From assembly GCF_019303475.1 (NCBI RefSeq), contig NZ_JABLSI010000004.1, forward strand, positions 62,001 to 126,000: a stretch of DNA of 64,000 nt. Reading direction: 5' to 3'. The translations under genes and the position numbers were made by a program. Under the pieces are notes generated by a model. The model was not told where the DNA came from and searched no databases. It worked only from the letters and a program-made list of their open reading frames with translations. This DNA comes from Streptomyces sp. JJ38 (GTDB taxonomy: Bacteria > Actinomycetota > Actinomycetes > Streptomycetales > Streptomycetaceae). Of the stretch, positions 34,007-43,417 are shown piece by piece (position 1 is the first letter of the stretch; every line of letters starts with the position of its first letter).

Positions 34007-35143
34007 CTACAGGTGCTCGGCGGCGAGCTGCTCCGCGACGCGCTCCAGCAGCGGGCCGGCGTTCGCGATACACCGCGCGGTGTCCGGCTCGATGGCGGTC
34101 AGCGGGTAGACGGCCCGGATGCCGGCCTCCCGCACCGCCGCCTCGTCGATCGCGAGCCGACCGCAGACGGCCACCACCGGCTTGCCCGCGGCCCGGGCCG
34201 CGTCCGCCACGCCCGCGGGGGCCTTGCCGTGCAGCGTCTGGGCGTCCATGGAGCCCTCACCGGTGATGACGAGGTCCGCGCGCTCCAGCGCGGGGGCGAA
34301 GCCCAGCACGTCGAGCAGGATCTCGATCCCGGGGCGGAAGGTGGCGTCCAGCCCCACCAGGGCGCCGTAGCCGATGCCGCCGGCCGCTCCGGCGCCCGGT
34401 GCCGCGGCGCACTCGGCGGCCCGCGGGCCGATGGCCGTCTCCAGCACGCCGGCGTAGTGGGCGAGGGCGGCGTCCAGGGTGGCGACGTCCTCCTCTGAGG
34501 CGCCCTTCTGCGGACCGTAGACGGCCGGAGCGCCCGTGGGCCCGGTGAGCGGGTTGTTCACATCGCTGGCGAGCACGATGTCGACGTCCTTCAGCCGGGG
34601 GTCGAGGCCGCTCAGGTCCGCCTCTGCCAGCTCGCGCAGGGGGCCGCCGCCGGGGGCCAGCGGCTCCCCGTCGGCGTCGAGGAAACGGGCGCCGAGCGCG
34701 GCGAGCATGCCGGCACCGCCGTCCGTGGTGGCGGAGCCGCCGACGCCGAACACGACCGAGGTGGCCCCGGCCTCGATCGCGGCGAGCAGCAGTTCACCGC
34801 TGCCGTAGGTGGTCGCCGTGAGCGGCGCGAAGACGCCCGCGGGCAGCAGCTGCAGCCCGGAGGCCTCGGCCATCTCCACGATCGCCGTGCCGCCGCGCAG
34901 GGCGTAGGCGGCGGTGACGGGGGTGCCGAGCGGGCCGGTGACGGTGGCCTCCCGGCGCTCGAAGCCACCGGCGACGGCCGCGGCGACGGTGCCGTCGCCG
35001 CCGTCCGCCACCGGGAGGGCCTCGACGTCCAGCCCCGGCCGGGCACGCCGCAGACCGGCCGTCACGTGCTCGGCGACCTCGACGGCCGTCAGCGATCCCT
35101 TGAACTTGTCTGCGGCGATCAGCACGCGCCCTGGTTGGCTCAT
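34007..35143 (-). CDS. Glycerate kinase (GlxK/GarK family)
   Basis: A 378-residue kinase. Family blocks are LIAADKFKGSLTAVEVAEHV at the N-terminus, PVADGGDGTVAA, GSATTDGGAGMLAALGARF, ASDVNNPLTGPTGAPAVYGPQKGA and DLVITGEGSMDAQTLHGKAP. It phosphorylates glycerate, returning glyoxylate-derived carbon to glycolysis, which fits a genome that makes glyoxylate from allantoin and the ethylmalonyl-CoA pathway. ATG 35143 has GGGA upstream. It diverges from the BCCT transporter gene; no shared function is evident. Confidence 0.93.
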   Translation of the reverse strand: MSQPGRVLIAADKFKGSLTAVEVAEHVTAGLRRARPGLDVEALPVADGGDGTVAAAVAGGFERREATVTGPLGTPVTAAYALRGGTAIVEMAEASGLQLLPAGVFAPLTATTYGSGELLLAAIEAGATSVVFGVGGSATTDGGAGMLAALGARFLDADGEPLAPGGGPLRELAEADLSGLDPRLKDVDIVLASDVNNPLTGPTGAPAVYGPQKGASEEDVATLDAALAHYAGVLETAIGPRAAECAAAPGAGAAGGIGYGALVGLDATFRPGIEILLDVLGFAPALERADLVITGEGSMDAQTLHGKAPAGVADAARAAGKPVVAVCGRLAIDEAAVREAGIRAVYPLTAIEPDTARCIANAGPLLERVAEQLAAEHL

Positions 35144-35273
35144 GTGGGTCGTCCCTTGCTTTCGAACGGGCAGTCGCGCCAGGAACGACCCTATCGGGCA
35201 CGATGCGGCGGCGGCCATCGCACACGGCGTGCCAGGCGGACAAAACGGTCCATAGCTCTGGTATTGAGACGCT

Positions 35274-37007
35274 ATGAGCACGGACACGACGCCACCCTCG
35301 CCACCTCCGCAGGACACCCACATGGGTCCGCCGCACAAGGATCCGACCCCGGACACGAGCGTGGTGACCATCGGCGTCGTCGCGATCCTGTGCGTCGTCG
35401 TCTGGGCCTGGCTGGGCGAGGACTCCTTCTCCTCCGTGACGTCCACGTCTCTGGAGTGGGTGCTCAGGAACTTCGGCTGGCTGTTCATGATCAGCGCCAA
35501 CGTGTTCCTGGCGCTGTGCGTCTACATCGCCCTGAGCCGCTACGGCCGCATCCGACTGGGCCGGGACGAGGACGAGCCGGAGTTCACGAACCTGGCGTGG
35601 ATCGCCATGATGTTCAGCGCCGGAATGGGCATCGGGCTGATGTTCTACGGGGTCGGCGAACCGCTCATCCACTACTTCGACCCGCCGCCGTTCGGCGACA
35701 TCCAGCCGCGCAGCGGGGAGGCCGAGCGGACGGCGCTGGAGTACTCGTACTTCCACTGGGCGCTGCACCCGTGGGCGATCTACGGCGTGACCGGGCTGGC
35801 GCTCGGCTACGCGACCTTCCGCAAGGGCCGGGGCAACCGGATCAGCTCCGTCTTCGTCCCGCTCATCGGCAAGCACCGGGCCGAGGGGCCGCTGGGCCGC
35901 GGGATCGACCTGCTCGCCGTGTTCGCCACCGTCTTCGGCACGGCGACGAGCCTGGGCCTCGGGGCTCTCCAGGTCGCCAAGGGGCTGAACATCACCACCG
36001 GCGTCGAGGACACCCGGGGCCTGGAGCTGACCGTCATCGCCGTGCTCGGCGCCGCGTTCGTGGTCTCCGCGTTCACCGGCCTGCACAAGGGCATCAAGTG
36101 GCTCAGCAGCATCAACATCGTCATGGCGGGGCTGCTGATGCTGTTCATCTTCGTCGTCGGCCCGACCGTCTACGTGCTGAACGCGATCCCGGCCGGGGTG
36201 GGCCCGTATCTGCAGGAGCTGCTCGTCACCTCCTCGCGCACCGGGGCCTTCGGCAACGAGAGCTGGCTCGGCGCCTGGACGATCTTCTACTGGGCCTGGT
36301 GGATGTCCTGGGCGCCGTTCGTCGGCACCTTCCTGGCCCGCATCTCCCACGGCCGCACGGTGCGGGAGTTCCTCGTCGGCGTTCTGCTCGTGCCCTCCGG
36401 CGCCAGCATCGCCTGGTTCTCCGTCATGGGGGGCAGTGCGCTGCGGCTGGACTCCACCGGCGAGAAGGACCTGTCCGCGCCGCTGGAGGAGGGGGTGGAG
36501 GCCTCGCTCTTCACCCTGCTGGAGGCCCTGCCGCTGGGCACCATCACCTCGGTCGTCGCGATGCTGCTCGTGATGACGTACTTCGTGACCAGCGCCGACT
36601 CCGCCTCGCTGGTCATGGGTTCGCTCACCAGCCGGGGCGCCCTGCACCCGCGGAACTGGCTCGTCGTCACCTGGGGAGTGCTCATGGCCTCCGTGGCCGC
36701 GGTGCTGCTGGTCGCCGGCGGCCTGGAGTCGCTCAAGTCGGGCACGATCCTGGTGGCCCTGCCGTTCGCCGTCGTGCTGATGGTCATGTGCTGGGCCCTG
36801 CTGCGCGAGCTGTACGCCGACCCCGGAGCAGGACCGGCACGGCACCACCCCCTGCACGGGCTGCGGGACGCCCTGCGGGCCATGGTCGGCGAGGCCGTCG
36901 GCGAGCAGACCCGGCCCCGGCACCCGCGGCTGCGCCGCGCGGCGGACCGGATCTCCGCGGACTCCGACACCGGAGAGGGGTACATCGAGCACGAGACGGA
37001 GCCCTGA
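35274..37007 (+). CDS. BCCT-family betaine/carnitine/choline transporter
   Basis: A 577-residue transporter with 12 predicted membrane helices starting near residue 30. The family hallmarks are GMGIGLMFYGVGEPL in helix 3 and the tryptophan-rich WAWWMSWAPFVGTFLARISHG in helix 8, with ISHGRTVREF following. The C-terminal 60 residues form a charged cytoplasmic tail. It would import glycine betaine or a relative with sodium or protons for osmoprotection. ATG 35274 lacks a ribosome binding site; TATTGA at 35262-35267 suggests a leaderless transcript. Confidence 0.95.
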   Translation: MSTDTTPPSPPPQDTHMGPPHKDPTPDTSVVTIGVVAILCVVVWAWLGEDSFSSVTSTSLEWVLRNFGWLFMISANVFLALCVYIALSRYGRIRLGRDEDEPEFTNLAWIAMMFSAGMGIGLMFYGVGEPLIHYFDPPPFGDIQPRSGEAERTALEYSYFHWALHPWAIYGVTGLALGYATFRKGRGNRISSVFVPLIGKHRAEGPLGRGIDLLAVFATVFGTATSLGLGALQVAKGLNITTGVEDTRGLELTVIAVLGAAFVVSAFTGLHKGIKWLSSINIVMAGLLMLFIFVVGPTVYVLNAIPAGVGPYLQELLVTSSRTGAFGNESWLGAWTIFYWAWWMSWAPFVGTFLARISHGRTVREFLVGVLLVPSGASIAWFSVMGGSALRLDSTGEKDLSAPLEEGVEASLFTLLEALPLGTITSVVAMLLVMTYFVTSADSASLVMGSLTSRGALHPRNWLVVTWGVLMASVAAVLLVAGGLESLKSGTILVALPFAVVLMVMCWALLRELYADPGAGPARHHPLHGLRDALRAMVGEAVGEQTRPRHPRLRRAADRISADSDTGEGYIEHETEP

Positions 37008-37057
37008 GGGCCGCGTCGGCGGCCCGCCGCCCGGCGCCGTGCCTGCCGGGCTCCGGC

Positions 37058-38473
37058 CTACCGGGCGCGCAGACGGCGCCAGACGGCCCTGGCCGCGTTG
37101 TGGCCGGACATGCCGTGTACGCCCGGGCCCGGCCAGGTGGCCGAGGAGCACAGGAAGACGGCCGGGTGCGGTGTCGCGTAGGGCACCTTGGCGAGCCGGG
37201 GGCGCAGCAGCGTCTGAAGCCCGGTGAAAGCCCCGCAGGCGATGTCGCCGCCCACGTAGTTGGCGTTGCGGGCGGCCAGTTCGGCCGGGCCGGACACGGC
37301 ACGGGCCAGCACCAGGTCGCGGAAGCCGGGGGCGAAGCGCTCGATCTGCCGCTCCATCGCCCCGGTGAGGTCGCCGTCCCAGCCGTGCGGCACATGACCG
37401 TAGACCCACAGCACGTGCTTGCCCTCCGGCGCCCGGGTCGGGTCGACGGCGGTGGGCTGGGACACGATGAGGAACGGCTCCTTTGGCGCCCGGCCCTGGA
37501 CGGGCGCCCGCAGGGCAGCGCCGATGTCGCGGCGGTAGGGCCCGAGATGGACCGTCCCGGCGCGGCGGGCCTGTGGGGCCGTCCACGGCACCGGCCCGTC
37601 CAACGCGTAGTCGACCTTGAAGGCCGCGGCCCCGTAGCGGAAGTGCTCGAAGGCGCGGCCCAGCCCAGCGATGCGGGCGAGGGCGGTGGGCGAGGTGTCG
37701 AACAGGTACGCCCGCGCGGGCGGCAGCTCGTCCAGCCGCCGGACCTCGAAGTCCGTGTGCACGACGCCGCCCAGCTCGCGCAGATGGCCGGCCAGGGCGC
37801 CGGAGATGGCCTGGGAGCCGCCGCGGGCGATCGGCCAGCCGTGTTCGTGCGCGGCGAGCGCGAAGACCAGGGCGACCCCGGCCGTGGCGATGGTGCCGAG
37901 CGGCGCCATGACGTGGGCGGCGAGCCCGGAGAGCAGCGCCTTGGCCCCCTCGTCGTGGAAGCGCCGCGTCAGCCACGCGACGGGCTGGAGGCCGAGCACC
38001 CCGAAGCGGGCGAGGGTGACCGGATCGCGTGGTGGCCCGTCCCACGGGACCCGCAGGAAGTCCCCCGCCAGGCTGTCCCAGCGGCCCACGAACGGTGCCA
38101 TGAGCCTCCGGTAGACACCGGCGTCCCGGGGCCCGAAGGACATCGCCGTCTCCCCCACCGACCCCGTCAGGGTGGCGGCCGTGCCGTCGGGGAAGGGGTG
38201 CGCGAGGGCGATGCCGGGGTGCAGCCACGTGAGGCCGTGCCGCGCCAGCGGCATGTCCAAAAAGGCAGGGGAGCCCGCGCCCATGGGATGTACGGCCGAG
38301 CAGGGGTCGTGCCGGAAGCCGGGGAGTGTCAGCTCTTCCGTGCGGGCACCGCCGCCCACGGCGGAGGCCGCCTCGAAGACCTCGACCGAGTGCCCCCTGC
38401 GGGCCAGTTCCACGGCGGCGGTCAGCCCGTTGGGCCCCGCCCCCACCACCACGGCGTCACGCATGGACGGCAC
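37058..38473 (-). CDS. Phytoene-desaturase-like FAD-dependent oxidoreductase
   Basis: A 471-residue flavoprotein with an N-terminal FAD motif [23 protein letters not shown] and a C-terminal [17 protein letters not shown]. The overall plan is that of CrtI-like desaturases and NAD(P)/FAD oxidoreductases of the pyridine-nucleotide-disulfide superfamily. It is unlinked to the carotenoid cluster 6 kb away, so carotenoid desaturation is only one possibility. GTG 38473 is preferred because GGGAGAG lies at the right distance; an ATG three codons later is too far from it. It starts 27 bases after the phosphatase gene and is probably co-transcribed. Confidence 0.88.
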   Translation of the reverse strand: MPSMRDAVVVGAGPNGLTAAVELARRGHSVEVFEAASAVGGGARTEELTLPGFRHDPCSAVHPMGAGSPAFLDMPLARHGLTWLHPGIALAHPFPDGTAATLTGSVGETAMSFGPRDAGVYRRLMAPFVGRWDSLAGDFLRVPWDGPPRDPVTLARFGVLGLQPVAWLTRRFHDEGAKALLSGLAAHVMAPLGTIATAGVALVFALAAHEHGWPIARGGSQAISGALAGHLRELGGVVHTDFEVRRLDELPPARAYLFDTSPTALARIAGLGRAFEHFRYGAAAFKVDYALDGPVPWTAPQARRAGTVHLGPYRRDIGAALRAPVQGRAPKEPFLIVSQPTAVDPTRAPEGKHVLWVYGHVPHGWDGDLTGAMERQIERFAPGFRDLVLARAVSGPAELAARNANYVGGDIACGAFTGLQTLLRPRLAKVPYATPHPAVFLCSSATWPGPGVHGMSGHNAARAVWRRLRAR

Positions 38474-38500
38474 GTCGGCTCTCCCTCACCCTCGAGGTGG

Positions 38501-39328
38501 TCAGTCTCCCGCGCGCGGGCCTGCCAGCAAGGAGAGGATACGCCGCAGCGTCTCCTCGTCCCGAGCCGCCGCGAACGGCAGGGCGTTGCCCCCGGCCACC
38601 GCGAAGGGCTCCCCGGCGAGGGTGGCCTGTGCGCCGCCCGCCTCCTCCACGAGCAGCAGCCCGGCGGCGTGGTCCCAGGCGTTCTCCCAGGTGAAGGCGA
38701 TGGCGTCCAACCGGCCCGTGGCCACGTTCAGATACTCCAGCCCGGCCGATCCGCAGGGGCGCGCCTGGATGCCGTCGGTGCGCAGGCCGAGCAGGGAGCG
38801 CCGACGCTCCCCGTCGACGAAGTCGGGGTGGTCCGTGGCCACCCGCAGGTCGGCACCGGGCCGCGGCGAACCGGCCTCCAGCCTGTGGCCGCCGAGCGTG
38901 GCCCCGGCCCCACGCCGGGCGACGGCCAACTGGTCCCGCGCGGGCGCGTACGTCCACGAGGCCAGCAACTCACCGCGGTGGGCGAGGGCGACGAGGGTGC
39001 AGAAGCCGTCCTCTCCGCGGACGAACTGCCGGGTGCCGTCGACCGGGTCGACGATCCACACGGGGGCGTCACCGCGCAGCGCGTCCAGCGAGGCGGCGTC
39101 CGCGTGCACGCCCTCCTCGCCGACGAAAGCCGAGCCGGGCAGCAACGGCGGCAGGGCTTCGGCCAGATGGGCCTCGGCCCGCCGGTCGGCGATGGTCACC
39201 AGGTCGTGCGGGCCCGCTTTCTGGGTGATCTCGTGGTCGGCGAGCTGCCGCCAGCGCGGCATGATCTCCTCTGCGGCGGCCTTGCGGATGGCCGCCTCTA
39301 CTCCGGCTGTCAGCACGTCGTCGATCAT
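38501..39328 (-). CDS. Inositol monophosphatase family protein
   Basis: A 275-residue phosphatase of the IMPase/HisN/CysQ superfamily. Metal ligands are visible in FVGEEG, in WIVDPVDGTRQFVRG (DPxDGT) and in WENAWDHAAGLLLVEEAGG (WDxAAG). The true substrate could be histidinol phosphate, inositol phosphate or a sugar phosphate. ATG 39328 has no strong ribosome binding site; a TTGTAT hexamer six bases upstream fits a leaderless start. It is followed by the flavoprotein gene. Confidence 0.92.
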   Translation of the reverse strand: MIDDVLTAGVEAAIRKAAAEEIMPRWRQLADHEITQKAGPHDLVTIADRRAEAHLAEALPPLLPGSAFVGEEGVHADAASLDALRGDAPVWIVDPVDGTRQFVRGEDGFCTLVALAHRGELLASWTYAPARDQLAVARRGAGATLGGHRLEAGSPRPGADLRVATDHPDFVDGERRRSLLGLRTDGIQARPCGSAGLEYLNVATGRLDAIAFTWENAWDHAAGLLLVEEAGGAQATLAGEPFAVAGGNALPFAAARDEETLRRILSLLAGPRAGD

Positions 39329-39463
39329 GTGCCCATACAACCACGCGGCGCGGACAGGGGCCGCTCCTGGCGGCAGCCACGGGCTCGGGACGGGACGGCG
39401 GTGGCCGCGCGGTGGGGACGCGGAGGGGTCCGGCCTCACCCGAACGGCCTAAGCTCACTCCCC

Positions 39464-40219
39464 ATGGACGACTCCCTGCGCGACCTCGTACTGGGCCTGG
39501 CCGCCACCGGAATCGGCGCGGCGCTCGGCTGGTTCTTCCGCACCTTCCTGTGGCGCCGGACGCTGCGGCGCAGACAGCGCTTCCTCGGGCTTCCGGACAA
39601 CGCCGAATGCGCACTGGTCGTCAACCGGGACGCCGGGAAGGCGGGTGCCGTGGCCCGCGCCGACGCGCTCGCCCTGCTGGAGCTGTCCTCACTGATCAAG
39701 GACTGCCGGGCGGGCGTCCAGGTGCTCCCCGCCGACGACGCGCGGCAGGGTTTCGGCGAGCGGGCGGAGTTCTGCATCGGCGGGCCCGTGTCCAACCCCC
39801 GCATGGAGGCGCACCTTTCGGTCCTGCTGCCCGGAGTGCACGTCAACACGGTGGAGTTCGGCGAGCCGGACCACGGCGTGATCACCGTCGGCGGAGAGCG
39901 GTACGGCTGGGAGAAGGGCCGCACGGCACACGTCCTGCTGGCCCGGCTGACGGCCGAGTCCGGGCAGCGGCCGGTGTTCCTGTTCTGCGGCCAGACGGCC
40001 GTCGCGAACCAGGCGGCCGCCCGGTACCTGGTCCGGCACCACCTGCGCCTGGCCCGCAAGCACGGCGCCGACGGCACGTTCTGCCTGCTGCTCAAGGTCG
40101 TCAACGACGCCGCGTACGGGCCGGACGTCGTGGAGCTGGTCGGCGACGTCACGCGCGCGGCCCGGACGCCCGCCCCCGCTCCGCAGGGCGACGCTCAGGA
40201 CTCGGCCGCCTCGGCGTAG
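39464..40219 (+). CDS. Protein of unknown function with N-terminal membrane segment
   Basis: A 251-residue protein I cannot assign. One hydrophobic segment is visible at about residues 7-28 (LVLGLAATGIGAALGWFFRTF), then an Arg-rich turn, placing the rest probably on the cytoplasmic side. The body has alternating strands and helices, for example CALVVNRDAGKAG, FCIGGPVSNPRMEAHL, VFLFCGQTAVANQAAARYLV and CLLLKVVNDAAYGPDVVELVG. FCIGGPVSN suggests a conserved small-ligand or NTP site, but this is a guess. TAAGCT eight bases before ATG 39464 suggests a leaderless message. Its last 25 bases overlap the convergent gene. Confidence 0.8.
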   Translation: MDDSLRDLVLGLAATGIGAALGWFFRTFLWRRTLRRRQRFLGLPDNAECALVVNRDAGKAGAVARADALALLELSSLIKDCRAGVQVLPADDARQGFGERAEFCIGGPVSNPRMEAHLSVLLPGVHVNTVEFGEPDHGVITVGGERYGWEKGRTAHVLLARLTAESGQRPVFLFCGQTAVANQAAARYLVRHHLRLARKHGADGTFCLLLKVVNDAAYGPDVVELVGDVTRAARTPAPAPQGDAQDSAASA

Positions 40220-40635
40220 CTCTGCGACAGCTCGGGCGTCCCGGCGCTGGCCCAGTCGTGGCCGACGGCGACGACGTCGACCTCGCGCCCCGAGGCGAGC
40301 CGTACGACCGGGTGGCCGTTGGGCCACACCTGCCAGCACGCGCCGGGGACCGTGCGCACGAGCACCGTGCCCAGGTACAGCCCCGCGTCGTTGCCCAGCC
40401 AGCTCATCGTCTCCGGGTCGTCGCGCCACCGCGGCAGCAGCTGGTCGAGCGCCTCCAGTGACGCCGGGCTGTCGTCCAGCCGCACCCCGTGCTGGGCCGC
40501 CTGCCCGCGCAGCAGTTCCGCCTCGGCGAGCAGCCCCGCGATCCCCTCGGGGTCGGGTTCGGGGGAGCCGAACACCGCCACACCGCGCGCCGGACCGTGT
40601 CGCTTGCGCCAGTTGTCCAGGAAGGAGATGTTCAT
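40195..40635 (-). CDS. Small conserved actinobacterial protein (possibly DUF6278)
   Basis: A 146-residue soluble protein beginning MNISFLDNWRKRHGPARGVAVFG, which I associate, from memory only, with a Streptomyces family of unknown function (DUF6278). It has a C-terminal sheet-rich region with WPNGHPVVRLASGREVDVVAVG. The 3' end overlaps the convergent gene by 25 bases. No partner or function is evident. Confidence 0.75.
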   Translation of the reverse strand: MNISFLDNWRKRHGPARGVAVFGSPEPDPEGIAGLLAEAELLRGQAAQHGVRLDDSPASLEALDQLLPRWRDDPETMSWLGNDAGLYLGTVLVRTVPGACWQVWPNGHPVVRLASGREVDVVAVGHDWASAGTPELSQSYAEAAES

Positions 40636-40692
40636 GGGCCAAGGGTCCCACTCGCCCGCTGTGTCACACCAGCGGCACGCGGACCGCGGGAC

Positions 40693-41487
40693 CTACCCGG
40701 CGCCCAACTCCAGGTCCACCACGACCGGGGCGTGGTCGGAGGGGCCCTTGCCCTTGCGGGCCTCGCGGTCCACGTAGGCGTCCTTGACCGCCGCGCGGAA
40801 GGGCGCGTTGCCGTAGACGAGGTCGATCCGCATCCCCCGGTTCTTGGGGAAGCAGAGCTGGCGGTAGTCCCAGTACGTGAACGGCACGTCGTACTTGAGC
40901 GGCCGCGGGTAGACGTCGTCGAGCCCGGCCGACCGCAGGGCCGCGAGGGCGGCCCGCTCGGCCTCGGTCACGTGCGTCGCCCCCTCGAACTGGGTGATGT
41001 CCCACACGTCCTCGTCGGTGGGGGCGATGTTGAAGTCTCCCAGAATGGCGAACGGCCGCTCGCCGCCCGCCTCCTGCCCGGCGACCGCGTGGAGCGCCTC
41101 CAGCCACCGCAGCTTGTAGGCGTAGTGCGGGTGGGAGACCTCGCGGCCGTTGGGCACGTAAACGGACCACACCCGCACGCCCGCGCACACGGCGGACACG
41201 GCGCGCGGCTCCTGCTTGCCCTCGAACTCGGGCCCGCCGGCCAGCCCCGTGACCGGCTCCTCGACGCCGACCCGGGAGAGGACGGCCACGCCGTTCCACC
41301 GGCCGTCCGCGTGCACGGCCGCCTCGTAGCCGAGCTCCCGCAGCGTCTCGGCGGGGAACTGCTCGGCCGTGCACTTGAGCTCCTGCAGGCACAGCACGTC
41401 CGGCCCGGTGGCCTCCAGCCAGGCCGTGAGCCGCTCGATGCGGGGGTTGATCCCGTTGATGTTCCAGGTGGCGATGCGCGTAGCCAT
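40693..41487 (-). CDS. xthA: Exodeoxyribonuclease III / AP endonuclease
   Basis: A 264-residue enzyme of the Xth/ExoA family. Motifs in order: IATWNINGI, LCLQELKC (metal-binding Glu), VYVPNGREV, LGDFNIAPTDEDVWD (Asp-Phe-Asn), WDYR and PSDHAPVVVDLEL (catalytic Asp-His). It cleaves DNA at abasic sites in base excision repair. ATG 41487 is preceded by TAGGTT and seven bases with no ribosome binding site, so the message is probably leaderless. No SOS box is seen. The MBL-fold gene lies 33 bases upstream and may share its transcript. Confidence 0.95.
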   Translation of the reverse strand: MATRIATWNINGINPRIERLTAWLEATGPDVLCLQELKCTAEQFPAETLRELGYEAAVHADGRWNGVAVLSRVGVEEPVTGLAGGPEFEGKQEPRAVSAVCAGVRVWSVYVPNGREVSHPHYAYKLRWLEALHAVAGQEAGGERPFAILGDFNIAPTDEDVWDITQFEGATHVTEAERAALAALRSAGLDDVYPRPLKYDVPFTYWDYRQLCFPKNRGMRIDLVYGNAPFRAAVKDAYVDREARKGKGPSDHAPVVVDLELGAG

Positions 41488-41520
41488 GGTGCCCAACCTA
41501 CCGGGCGGCACCGACAGCGC

Positions 41521-42174
41521 TCACACGCGAGCGGACTGCCCGGGAGCCAGCCGGACGTGCTCGGTGTCGCCGATGCCGGGGCCCGCGGGGCCCAGCATGC
41601 GCCCGTACACCTGGAAGCCCGGATCCGCGAGCAGCCCGTCGTGCACGTCGTAGGCCCGGCGCGGTGCCACCTCACGCACGTAGTCGACGACCTCCGAGAG
41701 CTTGCTCCACGGCGCCTGCAGCGGCAGGAGCAGGGTCTCGACGGCACGCCCGGGGACGGTCAGTGCGTCGCCGGGGTGGAAGACGGCGCCCTCGGCCCCG
41801 TCCACGAGGAAGCCGACGTTGGTGATGCGCGGGAGATCCGGGTGGATGACGGCGTGCAGTTCCCCGTGCACTTCGACCGCGAAGCCCGCGGCCTCGAAGG
41901 CGTCCCCGTGCCCGACCGTGTGCACCCGCCCGGGGAACGCCGCCGAGAGCTGCTCCGCGACGCTGCGCAGCGTCCAGATCTCGGCGGCCGGGTTGGCCTC
42001 CAGCGCGGCGCGCAGCCGCTGTTCGTCGAAGTGGTCCGGATGCTCGTGGGTGACGAGGACGGCCTCGGCGCCCACCGCCGCGTCCGGTTCGCTGAAGCCT
42101 CCCGGGTCGATGACGAGGGTGCGGCCTTCACGTTCCAGTCGTACGGATGCGTGCCCCTGCTTCGTCAGCTTCAT
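41521..42174 (-). CDS. MBL-fold metal-dependent hydrolase (UlaG-like)
   Basis: A 217-residue metallo-beta-lactamase-fold protein of the short UlaG type: an LTKQGHASVRLE strand, metal site THEHPDHFDEQRL, and later ligands in VHGELHAVIH and FHPGDAL. The N-terminal methionine is either at 42174 or three codons upstream at 42183. The substrate is unknown. It lies just upstream of xthA on the same strand; a link with DNA repair is not established. Confidence 0.9.
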   Translation of the reverse strand: MKLTKQGHASVRLEREGRTLVIDPGGFSEPDAAVGAEAVLVTHEHPDHFDEQRLRAALEANPAAEIWTLRSVAEQLSAAFPGRVHTVGHGDAFEAAGFAVEVHGELHAVIHPDLPRITNVGFLVDGAEGAVFHPGDALTVPGRAVETLLLPLQAPWSKLSEVVDYVREVAPRRAYDVHDGLLADPGFQVYGRMLGPAGPGIGDTEHVRLAPGQSARV

Positions 42175-42271
42175 GGTGCCCATTGTCGTACGGGCCCCGG
42201 ACGGCGTCTCCCACCCCGGCCGGCGGCGCAGCGCCCGTTCGGGGCCGCCCGGCACACGTCGTCGCACGGCG

Positions 42272-42859
42272 TCACCCGATCGCCCGGCGGACGTCGTCGG
42301 GCCCCTCGCCCCCGTCCGACGGCAGAGGGCGGGCCTGCTTCCGGGGAAGCGCGTGCGGTTCCGCCGCCTGGATCATGGCGGCCCGCGCCCGGACCACCTG
42401 TTCCGCGTGCCGTCGGCGCCAGTACGGGTTGTCGTGCGAGAGCTTGCTGGAGACCCGGCCGTACATGCCGAACGTCGCGATGAGCAGCCCCATGACGAAG
42501 CTGAAGATCACGTTGGTCATGCCGAAGTCGAGGACGTTGGCGGAGGTGTCCAGGATGAAGATGTGGGCGAGCCCGCTGAGGACGAAGAGTCCGCCCACCA
42601 CCATGTTGAGGGTGGAGGCAAAGTTGCCGCCGACGGCGGCGCCGACGAGCAGCGCGAGCCCGACCACCGTGGAGATGACGCTGAGGGCCACGTTGGTGGT
42701 CATGCCCGCGATCGTGTCGCCCGAGGTGTCGAAGGAGCTGAGGGCGTCCGCGAAGCCGAGGCCGGCGAAGACGAGCAGGACGAGCCCGCAGAAGGCCGCA
42801 CCGTAGCGGTAGACGGTCGCGAGGTGATGGTCGACGGGGAGTTCGTTTCGCAGCTTCAT
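42272..42859 (-). CDS. DUF4383-type four-helix membrane protein
   Basis: A 195-residue integral membrane protein with four hydrophobic helices (about residues 20-40, 53-77, 85-105 and 113-132) and a charged C-terminal tail of 60 residues rich in Arg and Pro. The layout and the segment NMVVGGLFVLSGLAHIF match the DUF4383 family, common in Actinobacteria and of unknown function. The ribosome binding site before ATG 42859 is weak. Confidence 0.85.
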   Translation of the reverse strand: MKLRNELPVDHHLATVYRYGAAFCGLVLLVFAGLGFADALSSFDTSGDTIAGMTTNVALSVISTVVGLALLVGAAVGGNFASTLNMVVGGLFVLSGLAHIFILDTSANVLDFGMTNVIFSFVMGLLIATFGMYGRVSSKLSHDNPYWRRRHAEQVVRARAAMIQAAEPHALPRKQARPLPSDGGEGPDDVRRAIG

Positions 42860-43417
42860 GACCCGCTTTCGACCGGAATGCGCTGAGCGGATGCAGCCGG
42901 ACGCGGATCACCGCGCCCCCGTGGCCGCCGGGGCCCGGCCGGGACACGCGCCCCACCGTGTCCTCACGCCGGACATCCCCGGCGAGCGCTACGATCTGTG
43001 AGCAACCGTGGCACACCGCAGCCGCCGACCGCCCCGCGTGTACGCACCGCTCCGTGCACGCGGCGTGCGGCCCCCGCGGCTCGACGTGCCCGCCTCGCTC
43101 GACCCCCGGCGCGTGCCCGCCCCGCTGACGGGACCGGCACGCCCGTGGTCGCGACTGAGGAGGAACGCCCCGTGCACCGGCACCTCGGCGACCAGCTCAG
43201 CCCCCGCTCCTCCGCTCCGCCCACCACGTCGGCCGCACCCCCGCGCCGGGGCATACGAGACCGGCCGAGGCGTTCGCCGCGCCCCGGCGTCCCCGGGCTC
43301 CGTGCCCGAACGTCCCCGGCGACGAGCCGCGCGCCGGGCCGTCGTCAGCGCATCCGCCCAGGGGCACGCGACAGAAGCACAGGTGTGCAGGTGACCGAGA
43401 GTGAAAAGGGGTTGTGC
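42860..43417. other. Intergenic region upstream of crtE
   Basis: A divergent promoter region between the DUF4383 gene and crtE. No independent gene is convincing. From GTG 43172, which has a strong GAGGAGGAA site, a frame runs without a stop into crtE, so a longer CrtE with about 82 extra residues is possible, but those residues are a Pro/Arg/Ala-rich run unlike prenyltransferases. Near the crtE start, 43377-43388 (GCACAGGTGTGC) has GCACA and TGTGC arms, as does the litR-litS palindrome. Confidence 0.5.

Noticed and set aside
37058..38473. Assigning the flavoprotein as a second carotenoid desaturase (crtI/crtD)
   Set aside because: It lies outside the carotenoid cluster next to a phosphatase gene, and the superfamily covers many other reactions, so only a general call is safe.
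34794..40219. Very long open frames running through glycerate kinase, BCCT and flavoprotein genes on both strands
   Set aside because: At this GC content stop codons are rare in the wrong frames. The translations are Arg/Gly/Pro/Ala-rich with no domains, and recognised genes occupy the true frames.
40636..40692. Terminator between the small unknown gene and xthA
   Set aside because: The only inverted repeat (CGCTG/CAGCG) has five-base arms and an eight-base loop, too weak to claim.
42998..43394. Small independent gene upstream of crtE
   Set aside because: The frames are Pro/Arg/Ala-rich without structure; the one frame with a good ribosome binding site continues into crtE and is reported as an alternative start instead.
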